A stretch of DNA of 64,000 bases. Source: Roseovarius sp. THAF27 (GTDB lineage: Bacteria; Pseudomonadota; Alphaproteobacteria; Rhodobacterales; Rhodobacteraceae). Under the pieces are notes generated by a model. The model did not search any database. It saw nothing but the letters and a program-made list of their open reading frames with translations, and was not told the DNA's origin. Position numbers and translations under genes: made by a program. Of the stretch, positions 35,456-43,464 are shown piece by piece. The DNA lies in contig NZ_CP045393.1 in the NCBI RefSeq assembly GCF_009363655.1, forward strand, positions 4,131,116 through 4,195,115, in the 5' to 3' direction. The first letter of the stretch is position 1. Each line of letters opens with the position of its first letter.

Positions 35456-36373
35456 CTATCGCCGGAATGGGGCGATGGCGAAGGCGCGTGCAAGGTGGTC
35501 TATGAAGGCGCGAAGCGCCGAGGCCCTTGCGGTGTCGCGTGAGAACACAGCGTAGATCGTGCCCTCGACCGTCGAGATGTCGGGCAAGACTCGCATCAGC
35601 TGGCCGCCTGCAATATCCGGCATACAGGAATGTTCGGGCAGCAGGACGACGCCCAGCCCCCTGATTGCAGCGTGCCGCAGGGTGGCGATGTCGCTCGTGA
35701 CCAGCCGCGGGGTGACGTCGATGGTATGGGGTTTGCCATCCCGGTTAAAAAGCTCCCATACACGGCTGTCGCCGGGCAGGCACAGGGTCGGGATGGCCTG
35801 CAAATCCCGAGGCGTCAGCATATGGCTCGTACCGGCAAGGGACGGCGCGGCAACAAGGATGCCACGCGACACCCCAAGCCGCCGCACGACATGCGAGGCG
35901 CCGGCCTCGACCTGTGACCGCGCGCGGATCGTGATATCCACATCGTCCCTGACGAGGTCGAGCGGGCCCGCCATCGCGACCAGTTCGATCCGGACCCTGG
36001 GAAAGTCGGTGAGAAATTCGGCGATGACATCATCCAGCAGATCATTCAACAGGCCCGGCGGACACCCGACACGGATGCGGCCCGACGGCCCGTCGGTGTC
36101 GCTGGCCGCGCGCCGGGCCGCATCGAAGGCGTCGACCATCGTCTTGCCGTGATCCGCCACGATCCGCCCGGTTTCGGTCGGCCGCATGTTGCGCGTCGTC
36201 CGCTCAAGCAGGCGTACGCCCAGATCCTGCTCCAGCCGTGCGATGGCCTTGCTGAGGGTGCTTTTGGGAATGCCGAGATCCCGGGCGGCGGCTGCGAAAG
36301 AGCCTTTGTCGACGACTTTTCTGAAGCGGGCGAGGTCATCGAGGCTGGGCGTCTTAGACATGTGATTGTCCAT
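35456..36373 (-). CDS. LysR family transcriptional regulator
   Basis: A LysR-type regulator of 305 residues if started at 36373, or 301 from the ATG at 36361. The DNA-binding domain has KGSFAAAARDLGIPKSTLSKAI and LEQDLGVRLLERTTRNMRPT. The effector domain follows (GRIRVGCPPGLLNDLLDDVI). Neither start has a strong ribosome site, so the exact N-terminus is open. It is divergent from a WrbA-like quinone reductase across less than 100 bases and probably controls it, perhaps in response to quinones or electrophiles as in related systems. Confidence 0.92.
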   Translation of the reverse strand: MDNHMSKTPSLDDLARFRKVVDKGSFAAAARDLGIPKSTLSKAIARLEQDLGVRLLERTTRNMRPTETGRIVADHGKTMVDAFDAARRAASDTDGPSGRIRVGCPPGLLNDLLDDVIAEFLTDFPRVRIELVAMAGPLDLVRDDVDITIRARSQVEAGASHVVRRLGVSRGILVAAPSLAGTSHMLTPRDLQAIPTLCLPGDSRVWELFNRDGKPHTIDVTPRLVTSDIATLRHAAIRGLGVVLLPEHSCMPDIAGGQLMRVLPDISTVEGTIYAVFSRDTARASALRAFIDHLARAFAIAPFRR

Positions 36374-36395
36374 ATGGGCAGACAGTGAAACGAAA

Positions 36396-36414
36396 TCTGA
36401 CGCCGTAGTGCAGA
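36396..36414. promoter_or_regulatory. Dyad TCTG-N11-CAGA between LysR and WrbA-like genes
   Basis: The short divergent spacer contains TCTG, eleven bases, then CAGA. The size fits a LysR-type site that would govern both promoters. The motif is short and could be chance. Confidence 0.3.
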
Positions 36415-36461
36415 CGGGTGCGCGCACATAGCTTTCCATGCGTCAAACAAAGGAAAGCGAC

Positions 36462-37085
36462 ATGACAGATCAACATCCCGTCCGGCTGGCAATCGTCTAT
36501 TACAGCAGCACCGGCAACACATTCACGATAGCACAGGAAATCGCCGCCGGCGCCGAAAAGAACGGCGCCGCGGTCAGGATACGGCGGGTCGCGGAGCTGG
36601 CGCCCGACGCGGCAATAGATGCCAACCCGGCATGGAGGAAACACCTTGAGGCAACGCGTGAAGTACCCGTTGCCACCCACTCGGATTTGGAATGGGCGGA
36701 TGGTTTCGTTTTCGGCACGCCGACGCGTTTCGGGCTGCCGGCGGCGCAGTTGAAGCAGTTCCTGGACAGCTGCGGCGGTCTGTGGATGAACGGGAAGCTG
36801 ACCGACAAGGCCGTGAGTGCCTTCACAGGGGCCGGGAACGTTCATGGTGGGCAGGAATCCACCCTGCTGGCCTTGCACAACGTGTTCTATCACTGGGGCG
36901 CGATCATGGTGCCGCCCGGGTATACCGATCCTGCAATTCATGCCGCCGGGGGAAACCCGTACGGCACCAGCTTTACGGACGGACAAGGTGCGCCTCTTCC
37001 CGAGGCGACGTTGCGTGCGGCAAGGCACCAGGGGGCGCGGATGGCCACATGGGCGCACATGGTCCGACAGGTCAGGGCGGCGTGA
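36462..37085 (+). CDS. WrbA/flavodoxin-like NAD(P)H:quinone oxidoreductase
   Basis: A 207-residue flavoprotein that likely reduces quinones by two electrons using FMN. The FMN phosphate loop is YYSSTGNTFTIAQEI, the second site FVFGTPTRFGLPAAQLKQFLD, and the third FTGAGNVHGGQESTLLALHNVF, where WrbA has the GGQETT motif. Length matches WrbA. Start at 36462 has AAAGGA upstream; an in-frame ATG at 36438 adds eight residues. It is divergent from a LysR gene that may be its regulator and converges with an Lrp/AsnC gene. Confidence 0.92.
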   Translation: MTDQHPVRLAIVYYSSTGNTFTIAQEIAAGAEKNGAAVRIRRVAELAPDAAIDANPAWRKHLEATREVPVATHSDLEWADGFVFGTPTRFGLPAAQLKQFLDSCGGLWMNGKLTDKAVSAFTGAGNVHGGQESTLLALHNVFYHWGAIMVPPGYTDPAIHAAGGNPYGTSFTDGQGAPLPEATLRAARHQGARMATWAHMVRQVRAA

Positions 37086-37136
37086 CGGTGCGCGTGCGAT
37101 CCGATGGCCGCCGGGTCGCCAGCGGTGCATACAACA

Positions 37137-37156
37137 GGGGCGGGTCATGCCGCCCC
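37137..37156. terminator. Hairpin between convergent WrbA-like and Lrp genes
   Basis: A perfect 7-base stem (GGGGCGG / CCGCCCC) with a 6-base loop lies in the 118 bases between the two convergent stops. It may serve as a two-way terminator. Confidence 0.5.
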
Positions 37157-37203
37157 TTGACAGCGACCGCAGAGGTCGGGGACGCCGGTTTGAGGTGAAT
37201 CCG

Positions 37204-37683
37204 TCAGAATGCCAGAGGCGCGTTGTCCTTGACCTCTTTCAGCACGAAGAAAGTGCGGATCTGGCGAACGCCCGGCAGGGTGATGAGTTTGCGGCCGTGC
37301 AACAGGTTGAACCCTTCCATGTCCCGTGTCCTGATCTTCAGCAGATAGTCGAAATCCCCGGCGACGAGGTTGCAGTCGAGGACCTCTTTCATACCTGCGA
37401 CGGTCTCTTCGAACTCGGAAAAGCTTTCGGGTGTGGACCGGTCCAGCACAACGCCGACCATCACGAGCGTCCCCAGCCCCACGCTGGCCGGCGCGATCTG
37501 CGCTCGGACGGATGTGATGTATTTCTGTTCGATCAGACGCTGGGTGCGGCGGTGGCATGTCGCGGCGCTGACGTTCACCAGCCGAGCCAGGTCGGAATTG
37601 GCCATCCGGGCATCTTTCTGAAGCGCACGCATAATGTTTCGATCGATCCGATCGAGGTCCGGGCTGAAAGGATCTTCCGGCAT
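37204..37683 (-). CDS. Lrp/AsnC family transcriptional regulator
   Basis: A 159-residue feast/famine regulator. The N-terminal helix-turn-helix is DRNIMRALQKDARMANSDLARLVNVSAATCHRR, cut here by structure into the usual LVNVS turn, and the C-terminal RAM ligand domain holds VAGDFDYLLKIRTRDM. Starts at 37734 and 37683 are both open; MPEDPFSPDLDRID is the more family-like N-terminus. Such proteins sense amino acids or related molecules. It is followed by the GMC oxidoreductase gene on the same strand, 227 bases away from it on the far side, but its target is not evident. Confidence 0.93.
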   Translation of the reverse strand: MPEDPFSPDLDRIDRNIMRALQKDARMANSDLARLVNVSAATCHRRTQRLIEQKYITSVRAQIAPASVGLGTLVMVGVVLDRSTPESFSEFEETVAGMKEVLDCNLVAGDFDYLLKIRTRDMEGFNLLHGRKLITLPGVRQIRTFFVLKEVKDNAPLAF

Positions 37684-37910
37684 TGTTCGGGTTTCCGCAG
37701 GTCTCGGGTGTTCTGATGCGCCTTGCTGCATCATCTAAGGCACAGTTCCGGATTCGAAGAAAGCGGGTTGTCGGTGCGTGGCCATGCGGCATGGAAGGCG
37801 ATGTAGGCTGGCACGGTCCGGCCTCGGTCGGTGTCATTGTCCGTTTGATCTGGACGCGCCGGAACATGCGGACCGGGGGATGTCGTGCCCCCGATCCGCG
37901 TCGATTTTGT

Positions 37911-39554
37911 TCATGCCCTGGCTGCGAGGGGCTGTTCGGCGCGCGTCAGACCGTGTTGCTGGCGGATCATGTCGGCGGCACGCTCTCCGATCACCACGCA
38001 GGCGGCCATCGTGTTGCCGGTGGTGATGCGGGGCATGATCGAGGCATCAGCGATGCGCAGGTTGTCGATGCCATAGACCTTGAGCCGATGGTCGACGACC
38101 GACATCTCGTCCCGTCCCATCTTGGCGGTGCAGGACTGGTGCCAATAGGTGACCGCCGAGTTGCGAATGAAATCGACCATCGCCTTGCGATTCCGGCTGC
38201 CAGGCGCGACCTCCTGCCGGACGAGGGGCGTGAATGCCGCGTGGTTGCCGATCTCGCGGCACATCTCGACGGCGGTAAGGGCGGTCTCCAGATCCTCGGG
38301 TTCGCTGAGCGCGTTCGGCTCGATCAGGAGCGGATCGTCGGGATTCGGCCCTGACAGCCGCAGGCGGCCCCGGCTTTTCGGCTGGGCCAGGCCCGCGAAC
38401 ATGGTCCAGCCATGGGGCGGCGTGCCGATGCCCGCTTCCTCTGGGGCGGGCACCGGGAATTCGAGCTGGCATTGCAGGATATCGGGCTGTTTGAGGCGCG
38501 CAGAGCTTTGCCAATAGAGCGTCGCCTCGCATCCGCCGCCGCCGACACCCTCCGGCTTTTGATAGGCCCAGGTGCAGCCGAAGGCGAGGTGATCCTGGTG
38601 ATTCTGGCCGACGCCGGGAAGGTCGCGCACGGTCCGGATGCCATGTGCGGCAAGCTCGTGCTGGGGTCCGATACCCGATTGCATCAGGACTTTCGGGGTC
38701 TGGATGGCGCCAAGCGACAGAATGGTCTCGCAGCGTGCGCGGAACTGCCGGAGCTTGCCGTCGAGCAGGACTTCGACTCCTATGGCCGACGAGCCATCCA
38801 GCAGGACGCGGGAGACGAGGGCGCCGGTCAGAACGGTCAGGTTGGGCTGGTGCATGATGCGGTGGGTGTAGGAGCGGAACACTGACTGGCGCCGGCCGTC
38901 GCGGATGCGGAGATCCGCGATAGCGGCCCCGCCGGGGCCTTCCATCATCGCCCCGTTCGGGCTGTCGAAGACCGGGATGCCCATGTGCCCGGCAGCCTCG
39001 AGCATCGCGCGGGCGACGGGCTGGGGCGCTGCAGGTTGTTCGACGTGGACAGGGCCGCCCATGCCGCGCCGTTCGGCGTCGGGTGTGCCATGCCAATCCT
39101 CAATGCGGCGGTAATAGCCAAGGATGGACTGGTACCCCCAGGCAGGATCGCCGGATTCGGCGGCGAAGTGGTTCCAGTCTTCTTTGTGACCCCGGGCCCA
39201 GACCATGACGTTGATGCTCGATCCACCGCCGAGGCCTTTGCCCATGCTGAGCGGAAGCCTGCGACCGCCGAGGGTCGGGCTGGGTTCGCCGGAGAACCCC
39301 CAGTCGCGCTCGCTGTCGAGGTTCAGGGGCCACAGGGCCGGGTTGGTGACCGTGTCTGCCGTGTCGTCGCCGCCGGCCTCGAGCAGTAGAACGCTGACGT
39401 CCGGCTGTTCGGCCAGCCGGGCCGCGACGACCGAGCCGCTGGACCCGGCGCCACAGACGATGAAGTCGTAATCGGATCGAAGCGCTTGGCGCAGGGCTTT
39501 CTGGTTGTCCAAGACGGCGAGGTCGTGCCGCGTCAGGGTCGGATCGGTGTCCAT
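37911..39554 (-). CDS. GMC family FAD-dependent oxidoreductase (choline/alcohol dehydrogenase-like)
   Basis: A 547-residue flavoenzyme that oxidises an alcohol group. The FAD-binding fold is DFIVCGAGSSGSVVAARLAE, followed by LLLEAGGDD and the GMC signature GKGLGGGSSINVMVWARGH. The C-terminal active-site region has YWHQSCTAKMG and the end motif ADASIMPRITTGNTMAACVVIGE. Start at 39554 has GGAG at good spacing; a longer frame to 39665 is unsupported. It lies downstream of an SDR gene on the same strand, across a 194-base gap with a small hairpin (ACCACC/GGTGGT, 39639-39653). Substrate unknown. Confidence 0.93.
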   Translation of the reverse strand: MDTDPTLTRHDLAVLDNQKALRQALRSDYDFIVCGAGSSGSVVAARLAEQPDVSVLLLEAGGDDTADTVTNPALWPLNLDSERDWGFSGEPSPTLGGRRLPLSMGKGLGGGSSINVMVWARGHKEDWNHFAAESGDPAWGYQSILGYYRRIEDWHGTPDAERRGMGGPVHVEQPAAPQPVARAMLEAAGHMGIPVFDSPNGAMMEGPGGAAIADLRIRDGRRQSVFRSYTHRIMHQPNLTVLTGALVSRVLLDGSSAIGVEVLLDGKLRQFRARCETILSLGAIQTPKVLMQSGIGPQHELAAHGIRTVRDLPGVGQNHQDHLAFGCTWAYQKPEGVGGGGCEATLYWQSSARLKQPDILQCQLEFPVPAPEEAGIGTPPHGWTMFAGLAQPKSRGRLRLSGPNPDDPLLIEPNALSEPEDLETALTAVEMCREIGNHAAFTPLVRQEVAPGSRNRKAMVDFIRNSAVTYWHQSCTAKMGRDEMSVVDHRLKVYGIDNLRIADASIMPRITTGNTMAACVVIGERAADMIRQQHGLTRAEQPLAARA

Positions 39555-39748
39555 GCAGGATTCTCCGTGGGATGGCTGTGTTGATGTCGAAAACGGTTTG
39601 GTCGAGATGACGTGGTTGCTGCGGCACACCGCAAACAGACCACCGTTGGTGGTTTCACCGTTCACCGGAATGGACGATGCAACGCCGCAAGTTGGCCATG
39701 CGGCCCGGCGCCGGGGTTATGGGGTCCGACGCGCAAAGGGGCGGGCGC

Positions 39749-40528
39749 TCAGACGGTCGGAACGGTTCCGCCATCGATGGTGTACTCGGTGCCCGTTATC
39801 GTGGCCGCGCGGTCCGACGCCAAGAAGGCGATCAGGCTGGCGATCTCTTGGGGTTTTGTCGGGCGGCCTATCGGGATACCACCCAAAGACTGCATGATGA
39901 GTTGCTTGCCGCCTTCGTAGTCGGTCCCTTGCTCCTCTGCGAGGCGCTGGGCGAGACGCACCGATGCCTCGGTCTCGATCCAGCCGGGAGAGACTCGCAG
40001 GACCCGGACGCCTTTCGGAGAGACTTCCTTGGACAGACTCTTGCTGTAGGCCGAAAGAGCGGCTTTGGCTGCGGCATAGGCTGTTGTGGCCTCCGGCAGG
40101 GGCAGGACGCGCTGGATCGAGGTGACGTGGATGACGACACCGTGGCCCTGGGCCACCATCTCGGGCACCAGCAACCGGTCGAGCCGGACCGAAGGAAAGA
40201 GGTTCAGATCGAGCTCCATTTGCCATTGATCGTCATCGAGTGCCGCGTGGCCGCCGCTCGGCGCGGATGACCCGCCGACCATGTGGACAACGATGTCGAT
40301 GCCGCCCAGTTCTTCCCGGACCGCATCGGTCACCGCCTTGCAGCCTGCGGGTGTCGTCAGGTCTGCGGCGACGAATACGTCTGCATTCATCTGCTCCGGG
40401 CGCGAGCGCGCGGTCGTCAGGACCGTTGCGCCGAGCGTTCGCAGCAGTTCGACAGTCGCGGCTCCGGCACCTTGGGTGCCCCCGGTCACGAGTGCGCGCT
40501 TACCAGTCAGGTTGAGAAAATCGGTCAT
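39749..40528 (-). CDS. Short-chain dehydrogenase/reductase
   Basis: A 259-residue SDR that uses NAD(P)H. The cofactor loop is [16 protein letters not shown], the active-site Ser lies in HVTSIQ and the catalytic YAAAK (Tyr-x3-Lys) is in [18 protein letters not shown]. The mid motif is VVHMVGGSS where NNAG is usual, a known variant. It begins at an ATG with GGAG upstream. It is divergent from a SnoaL-like gene, and the shared promoter region carries a perfect 13-base inverted repeat. Substrate unknown. Confidence 0.93.
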   Translation of the reverse strand: MTDFLNLTGKRALVTGGTQGAGAATVELLRTLGATVLTTARSRPEQMNADVFVAADLTTPAGCKAVTDAVREELGGIDIVVHMVGGSSAPSGGHAALDDDQWQMELDLNLFPSVRLDRLLVPEMVAQGHGVVIHVTSIQRVLPLPEATTAYAAAKAALSAYSKSLSKEVSPKGVRVLRVSPGWIETEASVRLAQRLAEEQGTDYEGGKQLIMQSLGGIPIGRPTKPQEIASLIAFLASDRAATITGTEYTIDGGTVPTV

Positions 40529-40627
40529 GATCTGAGCTCCGGATTTATTGCTGAATGTTGCTTTCTGGAAAATTAAGGGACGTCGTGTGTTTAGAAAATA
40601 TGGATTAAATGACATGCGCTATCTTGA

Positions 40628-40676
40628 AATCCGGGATAATTTTCGGGAGGTTTCGGCAGACTGATTATCCCGGATT
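40628..40676. promoter_or_regulatory. Perfect 13-base inverted repeat in the SDR/SnoaL promoter region
   Basis: AATCCGGGATAAT at 40628-40640 and its exact complement ATTATCCCGGATT at 40664-40676 are 36 bases apart, centre to centre. Each arm is itself nearly palindromic (ATCC-G-GGAT). A weaker third copy, ATTCTGGGATTCGG, overlaps the right arm. The spacer includes AT-rich promoter-like text. This looks like a pair of operator sites for a dimeric regulator controlling both divergent genes. The rest of the 264-base gap holds no gene. Confidence 0.65.
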
Positions 40677-40792
40677 CTGGGATTCGGCGTGTTGTTTTAT
40701 CCCTATTATCGAATTTTCATCCTCACTTAGATTACCTGTTGGCGCGGCGGTCAGAGGGTTGTCGCGCCTTGGACCGCAACAGGAGAATGATG

Positions 40793-41122
40793 ATGAAACT
40801 TGAACTACCGGCAGTGATCGCCCAGTATTTCTCGGCCGACAAAAAGGGCAACGCGAAGGCGATAGCGGAATGCTTTACCGATGACGCGATCGTTGTCGAT
40901 GAAGGCAATACGTACAAGGGTCGGGAGGCGATCCGGCAGTGGATGGCCAACGCCTCAACGCAATACACCTATACCGTGGAACCATTCTCGCTGACCGAGG
41001 AGGGTGGTCGCACTATCGTAACCAGCCATCTCGTCGGCAATTTTCCGGGGAGCCCGGTCGATCTGCGGTATCTGTTCCGTCTGGAAGGAAACAAAGTAGC
41101 CGAGTTGGAAATAATTCCCTGA
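40793..41122 (+). CDS. SnoaL-like / NTF2-fold protein
   Basis: A 109-residue protein of the NTF2-like SnoaL superfamily, often small isomerases, cyclases or hydrolases, or ligand-binding proteins. The motifs are YFSADKKGNAKAIAECFTDDAIVVDEG (helix pair then the first strand, here in shortened form) and YKGREAIRQWM. Three ATG codons occur in a row (40787, 40790, 40793); AGGAG ends at 40785, favouring the last. It is divergent from the SDR and probably belongs to the same pathway. Exact activity cannot be read. Confidence 0.85.
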   Translation: MKLELPAVIAQYFSADKKGNAKAIAECFTDDAIVVDEGNTYKGREAIRQWMANASTQYTYTVEPFSLTEEGGRTIVTSHLVGNFPGSPVDLRYLFRLEGNKVAELEIIP

Positions 41123-41241
41123 CGCGACTTGTTGCCCGGAGCGGTACCACCGAACGCCGTGGAATTGGGGGTCGGGTCGTGATGCCTGCACTGGATCGGA
41201 GCTGACCGGACCTCGCAAGATATACCATGAAGGACCGCTCT

Positions 41242-41265
41242 GGGCCGGCCGTGACCAACCGGCCC
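41242..41265 (-). terminator. Hairpin just after the integrase remnant
   Basis: A perfect 7-base stem (GGGCCGG / CCGGCCC) with a 10-base loop lies eight bases beyond the end of the integrase pseudogene on the minus strand. It could be its terminator. Confidence 0.45.
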
Positions 41266-41272
41266 GTATCGT

Positions 41273-41905
41273 TCAGATTTCCACTGCCTCCGCGATTGCG
41301 AGCGCATCTTCAAGCTCAACCCCGAGATAGCGGACGGTGCTGTCCATCTTGGTGTGACCGAGCAGGCGCTGCACGGCACGCAGGGTCCCGGTTTTCTTGC
41401 AGATTTGTGCAACCTTGGTCCGGCGCATCGAGTGCGTGCCGTGGGACGTAGCTTCCAATCAAATGGAGCTCACCCAGTCCCGCACGAGGCGGGCGTATTG
41501 TCGCATCGATATGTGGAGGCGCTCATGAAACGGCCCCGGCCACAGAAATTCTGAGCCAACCATTAGCGGTTCATCCATCCATCGCGCGAGCGACTTGCGT
41601 GTGCCCTCTGTGACCTCGAAACGCACCGACCTCTGCGTCTTGCTTTGGATGACCGAAGCGCGCTCCTTCACTTGGCCGGAGGCATAGACGTCGGTCACCT
41701 TGAGTTTTACCAGATCACACCCTCGCAGTTTGCTGTCGATGGCGAGGTTGAAGCGAGCCAGCTCCCGATGGCTCTCGGCGATCTCAGGACCAACGCGAAT
41801 GGCCCAGACGTGCTTGGGCAGCAAGGGTCGCTTCTGGCCGATTACACGGCCTTTGTTCCAGGCGGGTCTGCAGGCTCGAATGGCAGGGAAGTTCGCAATT
41901 GTCAT
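41273..41905 (-). pseudogene. Tyrosine recombinase/integrase, broken by one in-frame stop codon
   Basis: The minus strand encodes a small integrase of the kind frequent in Rhodobacterales (about 210 codons). The first part shows the catalytic Arg in SKLRGCDLVKLKV; the second part shows HSMRRTKVAQICKKTG, the box-II histidine in RLLGHTKMDSTVRYLG and the final Tyr. A TGA at 41459-41461 separates them in the same frame (WVSSI-stop-LEATSHGTHS). A Gly codon GGA is expected there, so one base change explains it. Both halves otherwise look intact, so inactivation seems recent. It lies 1.4 kb from tRNA-Thr and may have moved the island. A sequencing error is the other explanation. Confidence 0.85.
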
Positions 41906-42081
41906 GGCGGTTACTCCGGTTTGCCGCTCCCTGCCTCAACGCCAACCCGACGTTGGAAATAGAGCATATCACCGAAAGTAGCTCCTGCAGAGAAGGTCTG
42001 CAGCGAGCCCATTTTGACTGATGTTGCGTATTGAACCAATGTCCGATTCAGTGCTCCTAAAACGCAATGCTTGGACAATAA

Positions 42082-42789
42082 ATGGTCGAAAAACTATCCG
42101 AAGAGGAAACCGCTCTACTTCAGGCCGTTGCGTTCTGGTTGCGTGAAGAAATGCTATCGCACCTTGTTGATATGTCACCCGCGCCTGATCTTTTACACGA
42201 CTTGGCTCAAAGCAATTACGAGATTAGCTGTAGTGCCTTAGAGAGAGTGGGTCTGCTTGCGTCTGAAGGCCACTATTGGCGAGTATTAGAGCCAAACAAC
42301 GACCAACCCACCTTGGCTATCTGACACAAGCGTAGCGACCTTGACCACCTTCTTGACGGGCTGGCCTGCCACTCTGATTACGTCAACGATCTGTATCGAC
42401 ACTATGAGGCTGTTGTCCCAACAAAACACTCTTTGAACAGGGTTTGCTTTGCCATGGCCGAGTGCGGATACATGGAGACTATATCTAACAAAGCGTTTAA
42501 ATGGACCGACGATTTTGGTCCTTGGTTGGTGCGTCATGGCGCGTGGGATTTGGACGAGTTTGAGACAGCACCGCAAGAAGAGGTTGTCAAAGCCTTGGAA
42601 GCCATCCCTGACAAGCGGAAAGACTGGTTGTCAGGGTCGTTATGCCGTCACAAACCAGACTTTGTTCGATGTTTCTTTGCGCAATGGATAAATGGCAAAT
42701 GGGAAGAGGAAGAATGGCGGTATGCGCCTAGCGATGACTGGGACCTCAATCTCGCAGCTGGGCTATACACAAAATTGCATAGCCAATGA
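42082..42789 (+). pseudogene. Unknown gene of about 235 codons broken by one stop codon
   Basis: Two open stretches, 42082-42324 and 42325-42789, are in the same frame and are separated only by the TGA at 42322-42324. The codons after the stop read coherent helical protein (SDLDHLLDGLACHSDYVNDL) before the next possible start, so they are best seen as one gene. The first part begins MVEKLSEEETALLQAVAFWL; the last part is rich in Trp (FKWTDDFGPWLVRHGAWDLD). I recognise no family. GC is clearly lower than in the rest of the window, which suggests foreign origin. Confidence 0.6.
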
Positions 42790-43342
42790 TTGCAGACACT
42801 GGCGCAGTTGCAGCAAAAGTTGACTTCGTCCCGCTCTGCCGTCATTCGGCGAGAGAAATGCTGCGCTGGGCTTGAATGGCCACTTCGACGAGCCGCACCA
42901 CAGCATTGGACTGGGTCGACCAGTGTCCGCTCTGGGCCGAGACCGCAGTCAATCTGGCGATAACGCTAACCCCGTCTAGCAACCCAGTATAGGCACCTAG
43001 GGTTGATTGGGGTATGATCCGTTTTGGGTCTTAGTCGAATGTCGATAAATGATGACGTCAATATGGATGATGAAGCTGAAATTTCGCGTTACGAAAGGCT
43101 TGTAGCCGAGCTTCGCAAACATTCTCCGGGACGATACTATCCAATTCGTGCGCCTTTCAGGACGTGTCCTTTTCCAGCAGAAAAACACCGCGCTCAGCCA
43201 CATGATACCAATTGAGACGAATTCTCCTCGGCCAGCGCGCTTAACAGGTCGCGCCAGCGAAAATGAAAGAGTGGATATTTAAGGGGATAAAGACAAGCAT
43301 CCAGCAGAGAAACCGAATTTTTCAGTGGTCTACTGGGCGATT
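42790..43342. other. Gene-free, low-GC stretch before tRNA-Thr
   Basis: No gene is supported. A frame at 43039-43215 reads MSINDDVNMDDEAEISRY and looks protein-like at first but has no ribosome site and no family. The 13-mer CCGCTCTGGGCCG at 42927-42939 also occurs at 41235-41247. The stretch looks like debris next to an integration site. Confidence 0.45.
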
Positions 43343-43364
43343 GTGGTGCCGCTGAAGGGACTCG
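43343..43364 (+). repeat. tRNA-Thr 3' end as candidate attR
   Basis: These 22 bases cover the CCA, acceptor stem and part of the T stem of the tRNA and recur at 25842-25863 with 19/22 identity in direct orientation. In tRNA-targeted integration the intact tRNA stays at one end of the island and a partial copy at the other, as seen here. Confidence 0.55.
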
Positions 43365-43419
43365 AACCCCCGACCCCATCATTACGAATGACGTGCTCTA
43401 CCAGCTGAGCTACAGCGGC
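43344..43419 (-). tRNA. tRNA-Thr (anticodon CGT)
   Basis: The minus strand folds as a full tRNA: acceptor GCCGCTG/CAGCGGC, D arm with AGCTGGTAGA, anticodon loop TTCGTAA with anticodon CGT, T loop TTCGAGT, discriminator A and encoded CCA. Two G-T pairs occur in the T stem. It reads ACG codons. Its 3' end faces the accessory block, as expected for an integration target. Confidence 0.95.
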
Positions 43420-43464
43420 CCCGTGGGGGGCGGCTATAGCACCACAAATCCCATCCGAAAAGGA

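Noticed and set aside
41459..41461. TGA in the integrase read as selenocysteine
   Set aside because: No SECIS-like hairpin is apparent after it, and family members have Gly rather than Cys at this place.
43039..43215. A short plus-strand frame starting MSINDDVN
   Set aside because: No ribosome site; the second half looks random; the region is integration debris.
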